A DNA stretch of 64,000 nt from NCBI RefSeq assembly GCF_028023875.1, contig NZ_JAQIPB010000012.1:111149-175148 (forward strand). The letters run 5' to 3'. Positions 26,601 through 34,313 of this stretch are shown here, piece by piece. How positions within the stretch are numbered: position 1 is the first letter of the stretch; each line of letters begins with the position of its first letter. The translations under genes and the position numbers were made by a program. The notes below the pieces were generated by a model, which saw only the letters and a list, made by a program, of their open reading frames with translations, ran no database searches and had not been told where the DNA came from. This DNA comes from Xenophilus arseniciresistens. GTDB lineage: Bacteria; Pseudomonadota; Gammaproteobacteria; Burkholderiales; Burkholderiaceae_C.

Positions 26601-27017
26601 TCACTGCCTGGCGTACACGGCGTCCAGCGAGCGGAAGCCCTTGACCTCGATCGGATTGCCGAAGGGGTCGAGAAAGAACATGGTCCACTGCTCGCCGCTC
26701 TGGCCTTCGAAGCGCACCTGGGGCTTGAGCACGAAGTCGGTGCCCGCTGCCTGCAGGCGCTCGGCCATCGCCTGCCACTGCGGCAGCTCCAGGATCAGAC
26801 CGAAGTGCGGCATGGGCACCAGCGCGTCGCCCACATGGCCGGTGCGCGCGGTGGCGAAGGGCTCGCCCAGGTGCAATGAGATCTGGTGGCCGAAGAAGTC
26901 GAAGTCGACCCAGGTGTCGGTGCTGCGGCCCTCGGCGCAGCCCAGCACGCCGCCGTAGAAGCGGCGCGCGGTGTCGAGGTCACGGACGTTGAAGGCGAAA
27001 TGGAAGATGCTTGGCAT
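26601..27017 (-). CDS. VOC-family (glyoxalase/bleomycin-resistance fold) protein
   Basis: 138 residues from MPSIFHFAFNVRDLDTARRF. It has two beta-alpha-beta-beta-beta modules; FHFAFNV (His), HFGLILEL (His/Glu) and NPIEVKGF (Glu) supply the metal-ligand type positions of vicinal-oxygen-chelate enzymes. It resembles the unassigned glyoxalase-like members of about 140 residues. Substrate unknown. It starts 41 bases from the divergent TraB/GumN gene and ends 19 bases from the inverted-repeat element. Confidence 0.88.
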   Translation of the reverse strand: MPSIFHFAFNVRDLDTARRFYGGVLGCAEGRSTDTWVDFDFFGHQISLHLGEPFATARTGHVGDALVPMPHFGLILELPQWQAMAERLQAAGTDFVLKPQVRFEGQSGEQWTMFFLDPFGNPIEVKGFRSLDAVYARQ

Positions 27018-27058
27018 GCGCGATTATGGGCAGCCCTGACGCTGCAAGAATCAGGGCC

Positions 27059-28075
27059 ATGTCTGCACTTCGCTTTCTGCGCCGCGCCTGGCACCTGCTG
27101 GCCATGGGCTGGTGCGCCGCCCTCGCGCTTCCCCCGCTGTGGGCCGCTGCGCCCGATGCGGCCTGCCCGCCGGCCGCACAGTCGCTGCTCACGCCGCGTG
27201 CGCTGCAGGCCGCGCAGCGCCAGCCGCAGGACCGCGGCTTTTTGTGGCGCCTGGAGCGCGACGGCCGCAGCTCGTGGCTGTATGGCACGCTGCACCTGGG
27301 CCGCGCGGCCTGGGTGGTGCCCGGGCCGCAACTGGCGGCCGCGCTGCGCGCCAGCGACACGCTGGCGCTGGAGATCGACCCGCTCGACCTCGAGGCCATG
27401 AAGCCCCTCTTCGCGCCCGGCGATCCGGTGCGCCGCGCCCAGGTGCTGACGCAGGAACGGCTGCAGCGCCTGCAGCGCCAGTGGCAGGCCGCCTGCGCCC
27501 CCGATGGCGGCAGCGCCCAGCAGCGACTGCAGCCGCTGCTGCAGGTCACGGTGCTGGCCGCGCAGTCGGCCCAGCGAGATGGCCTGTACACCGACTTCGC
27601 CATCGACCTGGTGCTGGCCGGCTATGCGCGCCACGCCCGCCTGCCGCTGGTGACGCTGGAGACGGCCCAGAGCCAGCTCGCGCTGTTCACCGCCGACAGC
27701 GCCAGGGAAGAGGCCGAGCAGATCGACGAGGCGCTGGGCGAGCTGGAAAGCGGGCGCCTGCGCCACCGCATGGGCGAGCTGGCGGCCATGTGGGCGCGCA
27801 GCGACTGGCCGCGGCTGCAGGCCTACGAGCAGTGGTGCGAATGCCTGGACACGCCTTCCGAGCGCGCGCAGATGCATCGCCTGCTCGACGAACGCAACCC
27901 CGTGCTGGCCGAGGGCATCGAGGCCCTGCATGCGGGCGGCCAGCGCGTGTTCGCGGCCGTGGGCGCGCTGCACATGGTGGGGCCGCAGGGCCTGCCCGCC
28001 TTGCTGGCGCAGCGCGGCTTCGTGCTCACGCCGGTGCTGCCGGCGGCGACTGCCGCCGCGGCGGCGGCGCGCTGA
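27059..28075 (+). CDS. TraB/GumN family protein
   Basis: 338 residues from MSALRFLRRAWHLLAMGW, with a signal or anchor up to about residue 33. The core begins FLWRLERDGRSSWLYGTLHLG, with the GTxH motif, continues LALEIDPLD, and ends VFAAVGALHMVGPQGLPALL, the second GxxH motif. This pattern defines the TraB/GumN fold, related to Tiki metalloproteases and to ChaN, so the window carries two members of that superfamily. Peptidase activity is possible but not shown for bacterial GumN-like proteins. Its end is 6 bases from the convergent gltS stop. Confidence 0.88.
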   Translation: MSALRFLRRAWHLLAMGWCAALALPPLWAAAPDAACPPAAQSLLTPRALQAAQRQPQDRGFLWRLERDGRSSWLYGTLHLGRAAWVVPGPQLAAALRASDTLALEIDPLDLEAMKPLFAPGDPVRRAQVLTQERLQRLQRQWQAACAPDGGSAQQRLQPLLQVTVLAAQSAQRDGLYTDFAIDLVLAGYARHARLPLVTLETAQSQLALFTADSAREEAEQIDEALGELESGRLRHRMGELAAMWARSDWPRLQAYEQWCECLDTPSERAQMHRLLDERNPVLAEGIEALHAGGQRVFAAVGALHMVGPQGLPALLAQRGFVLTPVLPAATAAAAAAR

Positions 28076-28081
28076 GCCCGG

Positions 28082-29287
28082 CTATTTGAGAAAGCCCATG
28101 AAGCTGGTGATGATCACCGCGTTGAAGAAGTCGATGAACAGCGAGCCCACCAGCGGAATCACGAAGAAGGCCTTGAACGAAGGGCCGTTGGCGCGCGCGA
28201 AGGCCTGCATGTTGGCCATGGCGTTGGGCGTGGCGCCCAGGCCGAAGCCGCAATGCCCGGCGGCGATCACGGCCGCGTCGTAATCGCGGCCCATCACGCG
28301 GAAGGTCACGAAGTACGCGAAGGCGAACATGATGGCCGTCTGCACTAGCAGGATGACCAGCAGCGGCCCGGCCACCGCCGCCAGCTCCCACAGCTTCATC
28401 GACATCAGGGCCATGGTCAGGAAGAAGGCCAGCGACACGTTGCCCACCACCTCGAACTGGCGGCCCGGCAACTGCCAGTTGCGCCAGTCGATGAGGTTGC
28501 GCATCAGCGCGGCCATCAGCATCGGGCCGAGGTAGGCGGGCAGCGTCAGGCCCAGCGCCTTGAGCCAGTTCACCAGCAGCGTGCCCAGGCCGATGGCCAC
28601 CATCAGCAGGATCACGGCTCGCAGGATGGTGTCGTCGGCATCGCCCTGCGCTGGCGCCGCGGTTTCGATGAGCGCCTGTGCCGGCGCGTCCTCGGCCGGT
28701 GCATGGCGCGGGCCCTGCAGCCCATGGCGGCGCAGCAGCAGCGTGCCCACCGGGCCGCCGATCACGCAGCCGGCCACCAGGCCGTAGGTCGATGCGGCAA
28801 TGGCCGCGGGCAGCGCGCCCAGCGCGCCGGCCTGCTCCAGCAGCGGACCGAAGGCTGCCGAGGTGCCGTGGCCGCCGGTCAGCGAGATGGAGCCCGCCGC
28901 CAGGCCGATCAGCGGATGCGCGCCCAGCGCCTGCGCCAGCGCCGTGCCCACCGCGTTCTGGATGCACACCAGCAACACGGCACAGAACAGGAACAGGGCC
29001 ACGCCCACGCCGCCCTTCTTGAGCAGCTCGAAGCTGGCCGAAAAGCCGATGGTGGTGAAGAACACCAGCAGCAGGAAGCTGCGGAAGTTCTCGTAGAACT
29101 GGAAGCTGAACAGGCCCCACTGGTGCCCGATCAGCGCCACGATGGAGAACAGCAGGCCGCCGATGATGGGCGAGGGGATGAAGTAGCGCGAGAACAGCGG
29201 CACGCGCTTCTTGATGTATTCGCCCAGGGCCAGCAGCACGGCTGCGACGGCGACGGTTTGGGCGATGTCCAGTTGGATGACGGGCAT
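28082..29287 (-). CDS. gltS: Sodium/glutamate symporter
   Basis: 401 residues from MPVIQLDIAQTVAVAA; the longer in-frame start at 29443 adds an implausible Arg/Pro-rich leader. About ten membrane helices occur in two inverted halves. The family marks are SISLTGGHGTSAAFGPLLE near residue 120 and VIAAGHCGFGLGATPNAMANMQ near 345, the paired re-entrant loops that bind glutamate and sodium. Length equals E. coli GltS (401). It imports L-glutamate with Na+. Confidence 0.93.
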   Translation of the reverse strand: MPVIQLDIAQTVAVAAVLLALGEYIKKRVPLFSRYFIPSPIIGGLLFSIVALIGHQWGLFSFQFYENFRSFLLLVFFTTIGFSASFELLKKGGVGVALFLFCAVLLVCIQNAVGTALAQALGAHPLIGLAAGSISLTGGHGTSAAFGPLLEQAGALGALPAAIAASTYGLVAGCVIGGPVGTLLLRRHGLQGPRHAPAEDAPAQALIETAAPAQGDADDTILRAVILLMVAIGLGTLLVNWLKALGLTLPAYLGPMLMAALMRNLIDWRNWQLPGRQFEVVGNVSLAFFLTMALMSMKLWELAAVAGPLLVILLVQTAIMFAFAYFVTFRVMGRDYDAAVIAAGHCGFGLGATPNAMANMQAFARANGPSFKAFFVIPLVGSLFIDFFNAVIITSFMGFLK

Positions 29288-29574
29288 GGGAAGCGTCCGG
29301 GGAACGGGTTTGCTGGCTGCCGGATGCACGTTGCGCCCCGGGGGAGGGCATCCGCGCTCGTGCGGGCGGCGATGCAGGCCCGGTGATGACGAGGGAAGAA
29401 GAAAAAACGCGCCTGCGCGTCGCGCGCTGCGCCAGTGAAACACCGCATTGTGCCAAGCGCGCGTGGGTTCGGGCCGCCCGGGCGGGCAGGAAAAGGCGCG
29501 CGGCGGCTGCGTTAAGCTGGCAGCCCGCAGACCCGGAAGCTGCCTGCCTGTCCCACACTTTCAGGAGACCCGCC

Positions 29575-30381
29575 ATGACCGATGCCGCCAAGCCCTTCGC
29601 CTTTTCGCAGTTCGTGCCCGGCTTCGATTTCCTGCGCAGCCTCACGGGCGCAGGGGCCGGTGGCGCCGTGCCGGGCCTGTCCGGGCTGTCGAGCTGGGTG
29701 GCGCCCACGCTGAGCGTGGAAGAGCTGGACAAGCGCATCCACGAACTCAAGACCGTGCAGTACTGGCTGGAGCAGAACGTGCATGCGCTCAAGGCCACCA
29801 TCCAGGCGCTGGAGGTGCAGAAGATGACGCTCTCCACCCTGCAGGGCATGAACGTGCGCATGGAGGACCTGGCCAACGCCTTCACGCGCAGCACGGCCAG
29901 CGCCGCCGCGGCCATGCGCGAGGCCGCCGGCCCCGGCCCTGCTTCGGCTCCGGCCCCGCAAAGCAGCGCGGCGCCCGAGCCCGAGCCTCAAGCCGAGGTC
30001 GAGGCCGAGGCCGCCGCCGAAGCCCCGGCGCCCGAAGCCGAAGCGGTCGAGCCCCCGTCCGCGAAGAAGAAGGGCGGCGCCAAGGCGGCGCCCGGCGCTG
30101 CCGGCGTGGTGGACACCTTGCAGTGGTGGAACTCGCTGACCCAGCAGTTCCAGCAGATCGCCAGCCACGCGATGCAGGACGCCGCGCAGCTGCGCATGCC
30201 CATCGTGCCCGGCGTGGCCCCCGCCGCGGCTGCAAGCCCTGCGGCGTCGAAGAAGGCCGCCGCGGCCAAGCCTGCCAACAAGCCCACCACTGCTGCGCGC
30301 AAGGGCGCCGGCGCGCCGAAGGCCAAGGGCGGCACGCGCGCCACGCCCGCGCGCAAGTCACCGGCCGCACCGCGCCGCTGA
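29575..30381 (+). CDS. phaM: PhaM-family polyhydroxyalkanoate granule regulatory protein
   Basis: 268 residues. The N-terminal part has FVPGFDFLRSL, then SVEELDKRIHELKTVQYWLEQN, the conserved helical PhaM segment, and ALEVQKMTLSTLQ. A Glu/Ala/Pro-rich linker (about 120-170) leads to DTLQWWNSLTQQFQQIA. The tail from about 225 is Lys/Ala/Pro-rich, like histone H1. In Ralstonia (Cupriavidus), PhaM binds PHA synthase PhaC1 and, through its basic tail, the nucleoid, activating synthesis and sharing granules at division. The same role is expected here; the pha biosynthesis genes are not in the window. A TCAGGAGA ribosome site precedes the start. Confidence 0.88.
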   Translation: MTDAAKPFAFSQFVPGFDFLRSLTGAGAGGAVPGLSGLSSWVAPTLSVEELDKRIHELKTVQYWLEQNVHALKATIQALEVQKMTLSTLQGMNVRMEDLANAFTRSTASAAAAMREAAGPGPASAPAPQSSAAPEPEPQAEVEAEAAAEAPAPEAEAVEPPSAKKKGGAKAAPGAAGVVDTLQWWNSLTQQFQQIASHAMQDAAQLRMPIVPGVAPAAAASPAASKKAAAAKPANKPTTAARKGAGAPKAKGGTRATPARKSPAAPRR

Positions 30382-30448
30382 CGCCGGTGGCCGGCCGGCG
30401 ATGAATTCCTGTTGATACGGGCGCTGCGGCGCCTTGCATGACTCCCTG

Positions 30449-31732
30449 ATGAAACTCTTTCCCTCCGGCCATGCCACCCATCCGCAGTGGCCCATGGCCG
30501 CCGGCCTGGTGCTGGCCCAGCTGCGCGCCCAGATGGCGCAGCCCGACTACGCGAGCCAGCCCACGCTGGGCCTGCTCTACATCACCGACCACTACGCCTC
30601 GCAGGCCGAGCAGATCCTCGCCCACCTGCGCGAAGCGCTGCCCGAAGTCACCGACTGGGCCGGCACCGTGGGCCTGGGCGTGGTGGCCAACAACGTCGAA
30701 TACATCGATGAGCCGGCCATGAGCGTGCTGCTGTGCGCGCTGCCGGCCGGCCAGTTCCGCGTGTTCTCGGGTGTGGCGCCGCTGGGGCACGGGAACGAAG
30801 GCGATGGGCCTGCCGCAGCAGGCTTCCGTGCGAATACCGCGCTCGTGCACGCCGACGGCGAAAGCCCCGAGCTGCCCGAGCTGGTGGCCGAGGTGGCCGG
30901 CCGCACCGGCACCGGCTATCTCTTCGGAGGCCTGTCGTCGGCGCGCCAGGGCGCGCTGCAGTTCGCCGCAGGCGAAGGGCAGGGGGCCGCAGGCGGCGTG
31001 CTGCGCGGTGGCCTTTCGGGCGTGGCCTTCGGGCCGCAGGTGCGCGTGCTCTCGCGCGTCACCCAGGGCTGCCAGCCGCTGGGCGTGGAGCAGCAGATCA
31101 CCGCGGCCGACGGCAACCTGATCCTCACGCTCGACGGCGAGCCCGCGCTGGACCGGCTGCTGGAGACGCTGCAGATCTCGCTGGAAGAGCCCGAGCAGGC
31201 GATCGCCGCCGTGCGCGCCACTCTGGCCGGGCTGTCGTCGCCGGGCGAGGGTGAGGACACCCACCGCACCCGCAGCCTGGGCAACGACACGCGCGTGCGC
31301 CACATCATCGGCCTGGACCCGAACCGGCGCGGCGTGGCCGTGGCCGACGAGGTGCAGCCCGGCATGCACCTGACCTGGTGCCGGCGCAATGCCCAGGCCG
31401 CACGCGCCGACCTGATGCGCATCTGCGCCGAAATTCGCGAGGAGCTCGAGCCCGAGGAACAGCCGCTGGACGTGGCCCGGGCCATGGCGGCAGGGGAGGC
31501 CGACGCCGCGCCCCACCTGGCGCGCCGCATGGCCGGCGCCGTGTACGTGAGCTGCGTGGGCCGCGGCGGCGCGCACTTCGGCGGCCCCCACGCCGAGCTG
31601 CAGATCGTGCGCCACGCACTGGGCGACGTGCCGCTGACCGGCTTTTTCGCCGGCGGCGAGATCGCGCGCCACCACCTGTATGGCTACACCGGCGTGCTGA
31701 CGGTGTTCGTGGTGGACGAGCGGGGCGATTAG
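30449..31732 (+). CDS. FIST-domain protein (FIST_N and FIST_C)
   Basis: 427 residues from the ATG at 30449 (MKLFPSGHATHPQWPMAAG); a TTG five codons earlier is possible. FIST_N covers about 25-215 (LGLLYITDHYASQAEQIL, TGTGYLFGGLSSARQG) and FIST_C about 225-405 (HLTWCRRNAQAARADL, GAVYVSCVGRGGAHFGGP, LTGFFAGGEIARHHLYGYT). FIST domains are predicted sensory modules for small ligands such as amino acids and often occur alone. No kinase, cyclase or chemotaxis domain is attached or adjacent, so its output is unknown. Confidence 0.87.
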   Translation: MKLFPSGHATHPQWPMAAGLVLAQLRAQMAQPDYASQPTLGLLYITDHYASQAEQILAHLREALPEVTDWAGTVGLGVVANNVEYIDEPAMSVLLCALPAGQFRVFSGVAPLGHGNEGDGPAAAGFRANTALVHADGESPELPELVAEVAGRTGTGYLFGGLSSARQGALQFAAGEGQGAAGGVLRGGLSGVAFGPQVRVLSRVTQGCQPLGVEQQITAADGNLILTLDGEPALDRLLETLQISLEEPEQAIAAVRATLAGLSSPGEGEDTHRTRSLGNDTRVRHIIGLDPNRRGVAVADEVQPGMHLTWCRRNAQAARADLMRICAEIREELEPEEQPLDVARAMAAGEADAAPHLARRMAGAVYVSCVGRGGAHFGGPHAELQIVRHALGDVPLTGFFAGGEIARHHLYGYTGVLTVFVVDERGD

Positions 31733-31829
31733 GGCCGGTTGGCTGGTGAGCGGCGTGGTTTCCCACTAGATTCGGAAGCCCCCCGCTGCGGCGGATCCCC
31801 TTTTCTTGTTCAAAAGCCAGATTGAAAAA

Positions 31830-32456
31830 ATGATGCAACTGATCGGCATGCTCGACTCGCCCTACGTGCGGCGCACGGCCATCTCGCTCGAACTGCTGGG
31901 TCTGCCCTTCGCGTCCAGGCCCGTGTCGGTGTTCAGGCAGATGGAAGCCTTCGCGGCGATCAACCCGGTGATCAAGGCGCCCACCCTCGTGCTGGAGGAC
32001 GGCACGGTGCTGATGGATTCGCACCTGATCCTGCTGCATGCCGAGGCGCGGGCCGGCGCGGCGCGCAGCCTCTGGCCGGCCGACCCCGCGCAGCAGCCGC
32101 GCGCGCTGCGCCTGGCCGGGCTGGCCCTGGCGGCCTGCGACAAGGCCGTGCAGGCGGTGTACGAGCGGGAGCTGCGCCCGGCCGAGAAGCAGCATGCACC
32201 CTGGCTGTCGCGCGTGCAGGCGCAGATGCACGCGGCCTGGGGCGAGCTGCAGGCCGAGCTGCAGCAGGCGCCCGCGCCCGGCGCCGCGGGCGGCCAGCCC
32301 ATCGGGCAGGCGGGCATCTGCATGGCCGTGAGCTGGCACTTCACGCAGCAGTTGCTGCCCGGCATGGTGTCCGAAGAAGCCTTCCCGCTGCCCGCCGCGT
32401 TCTCGGCCCAGGCGGAATCGCTCGCGGCCTTCAGAGCCTGGCCGCACGCCTCCTGA
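31830..32456 (+). CDS. Glutathione S-transferase family protein
   Basis: 208 residues from the ATG at 31830 (or the next codon, also ATG). The thioredoxin-like N-terminal domain reads LIGMLDSPYVRRTAISLELLG, with Ser in SPYVRR at the catalytic position, then NPVIKAPTLVLEDGTVLMDSHLI including the cis-Pro and the GSH gamma-glutamyl contact (D-S). The all-helical C-terminal domain follows with SWHFTQ. It conjugates or reduces with glutathione; substrate unknown. It is convergent with the XRE regulator gene, 12 bases away. Confidence 0.87.
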   Translation: MMQLIGMLDSPYVRRTAISLELLGLPFASRPVSVFRQMEAFAAINPVIKAPTLVLEDGTVLMDSHLILLHAEARAGAARSLWPADPAQQPRALRLAGLALAACDKAVQAVYERELRPAEKQHAPWLSRVQAQMHAAWGELQAELQQAPAPGAAGGQPIGQAGICMAVSWHFTQQLLPGMVSEEAFPLPAAFSAQAESLAAFRAWPHAS

Positions 32457-32468
32457 GCGCGCGCGGCT

Positions 32469-33239
32469 TCAGCGCGAGGCGCCGCCGCGCGCCGCCGGCG
32501 TGGCCTGCGTGCGCCGCAACTGGGTGAACCACTCGAACTCCCAGTTGCGCATGCCCAGCAGCAGGGTGTAGCCCTCTCGGTCCTGCGGCGAAAGCTTCTG
32601 GTCGGTCTGGTGCTGCTGCGCGAAGTCCTGCGCCACGCGCTGCAGCCGCTCCAGAAAGGCCGGCGCCAGCGCGCGGCTGATGGAGCCATGCACCAGCAGC
32701 AGCCCTTCGGCCGGGCCGCCGAAGCCGCCGCGGTAGTAGTCCATCACCACATGCTCGCGGAAGAAGTCCATCACCGGGCCGTGCGGGCGCCAGCGGAAGG
32801 TCTTGGCCAGCTTCAGGCGGTAGCGGTTCAGGGGCCGCAGCTCGATGATGCCGATGCGGTCCAGCTGCACCAGGCACGCAATGCATTCGGGCTCGCTGAT
32901 GCGATAGGCCGCCACGATCTGCTCCAGCGTCCACTGGCTCAGCACGCTGATGGCCACCAGCAGCAGCTTGCGGTCGCGCACCACGGCGCGTTCCTGCTCC
33001 ACCGACAGTTCCTTGAGCAGCGGCTGCGCGTCGGCCACGCGCCGCGCCAGGTCGGCAAAGTCCATCTTCAGCGCGCGGCAGATCGCGTCCACGCGCGACA
33101 GCGGCATGTCGCCCTTGGCCAGCATGCGCTTGACGCTGGACTCGGCCATGCCCAGCAGCCGCGCGAGGTCTGCATAGGTCATGCGGGCCGACTTGAGTTC
33201 GTTCTTGATGGCCTGGACCAGGTCGATGGAGGTGCTCAT
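32469..33239 (-). CDS. XRE-family (lambda repressor-like) regulator with a C-terminal domain
   Basis: 256 residues. The Cro/C1 helix-turn-helix is at about 5-62 (KSARMTYADLARLLGMAESSVKRMLAKG, MPLSRVDAICRALKMDFADLA). The remaining 190 residues include ISVLSQWTLEQIVAAYRISEPECIACLVQLDRIGIIEL, which resembles a second winged-helix segment, and YYRGGFGGPAEGLLLVHGSIS. This layout is common in unstudied Burkholderiales regulators; no ligand is known. A pair of ATCGATAC sites lies just upstream, between this gene and the divergent membrane protein, and may be its operator. Confidence 0.87.
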   Translation of the reverse strand: MSTSIDLVQAIKNELKSARMTYADLARLLGMAESSVKRMLAKGDMPLSRVDAICRALKMDFADLARRVADAQPLLKELSVEQERAVVRDRKLLLVAISVLSQWTLEQIVAAYRISEPECIACLVQLDRIGIIELRPLNRYRLKLAKTFRWRPHGPVMDFFREHVVMDYYRGGFGGPAEGLLLVHGSISRALAPAFLERLQRVAQDFAQQHQTDQKLSPQDREGYTLLLGMRNWEFEWFTQLRRTQATPAARGGASR

Positions 33240-33258
33240 GCGGGCGATGGTACAAAAA

Positions 33259-33297
33259 ATCGATACCAGTGAGCCGGAATTTCGCAGCCGTATCGAT
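33259..33297. promoter_or_regulatory. Candidate operator: spaced inverted ATCGATAC/GTATCGAT
   Basis: ATCGATAC (33259-33266) and GTATCGAT (33290-33297) are perfect inverted 8-mers whose centres are 31 bp apart, about three helical turns. They lie 20-58 bases upstream of the XRE gene start and 64 bases before the divergent gene. Confidence 0.5.
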
Positions 33298-33360
33298 CCG
33301 TAGGCCCTTTTCAGAGGGGTGCTGCCTACAGTCGCGCCACTGTTTTGCAGGAGAGCGCCG

Positions 33361-34221
33361 ATGCCGTCCCCGTCCCTTGCCCTGAGCCATGCGCCGCGTC
33401 GGCGCCGCCCGGTCTACCGTCTGTTGCGCCGCTGGCGCGCCACCTGGAGCCGCCGCGAACGCACGCTGGCCGGCGTCTTCGCGCTGCTGTTCATGCTGGC
33501 GCTGCTGGCCCCGGCGCTGGCCACGCCGGCTCTGGCGCTGGGCAGCTTTGCCGATGACCGCGCCTGGCGCAGCCTGCCGCATGCGATGGATGTGCTGAGC
33601 AACCTGCCGTTCGCGCTGCTGGGGCTGTGGGGCCTGTGGCAGCTGCGGCATGTGGACGGCCCCGAAGGCCGCGTGCCGGGCAGCACGCTGGACTGTGCGT
33701 GGCTGTTCTTCGTTGGCCTGCTGAGCACGGCCGCCGGCTCGGCCTTCTACCACCTGGCGCCCGACACGCTGCGTCTGGCGGCCGACCGTGCGGGCATGGC
33801 CGTGGCCTTTGCCGGGCTGATCGGCCTGGCCGTGTGCGAAAGGGTCTCGCTGCGCGCCGGCTGGGCCACGGCCTGGGTCGCGCTGGCTGGCGGCCTGCTG
33901 GCGGCTGCCGTGCATGCCGACACGGGCAACGTGCTGCCCTGGGCGCTGGTGCAGTTCGGCGGCATGGGGCTGGTGCTGTGGCTGGCGTGGCTGAAGCCCG
34001 TGCCCGGCGCGGCCGGCCTGCGGCTGGGCTGGGTCATCGGCTGCTATGCGCTGGCCAAAGCCTTCGAGCTGGCCGATCACGCGGTCTACGAATGCACGGC
34101 GCAGGCCATTTCGGGCCATACGCTCAAGCACCTGGTGGCGGCCGGCGCGGCCTGGCCCGTGCTGCAGATGCTGGCACGCCAGCGCCGCCAGGGGGCTGCT
34201 GCACAATGCCCGGGCCGCTGA
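33361..34221 (+). CDS. CREST/alkaline-ceramidase-like membrane protein
   Basis: 286 residues from MPSPSLALSHAP, with a basic N-terminus and about seven membrane helices. The conserved points of the CREST superfamily of membrane hydrolases are visible: AMDVLSNLPFALLGLWGL (Asp, Ser, Asn early), GSAFYHLAPDTLRLAADRAGM (Ser-x3-His then Asp) and the late SGHTLKHLVAAGA (His-x3-His). These would form a zinc site as in alkaline ceramidases and PAQR proteins. Amide hydrolysis of a lipid is possible; bacterial members are untested. It is followed by a lipid flippase-acyltransferase gene, consistent with a membrane-lipid setting. Confidence 0.72.
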   Translation: MPSPSLALSHAPRRRRPVYRLLRRWRATWSRRERTLAGVFALLFMLALLAPALATPALALGSFADDRAWRSLPHAMDVLSNLPFALLGLWGLWQLRHVDGPEGRVPGSTLDCAWLFFVGLLSTAAGSAFYHLAPDTLRLAADRAGMAVAFAGLIGLAVCERVSLRAGWATAWVALAGGLLAAAVHADTGNVLPWALVQFGGMGLVLWLAWLKPVPGAAGLRLGWVIGCYALAKAFELADHAVYECTAQAISGHTLKHLVAAGAAWPVLQMLARQRRQGAAAQCPGR

Positions 34222-34313
34222 CCGGCTTCACCGGCACCCCTGCCACCACAACCAGAAATTGCACGGCGCCGCAGCGCGGCTGCAGGCGCCCCGCCGCGAG
34301 GGAAAGGTCATCC

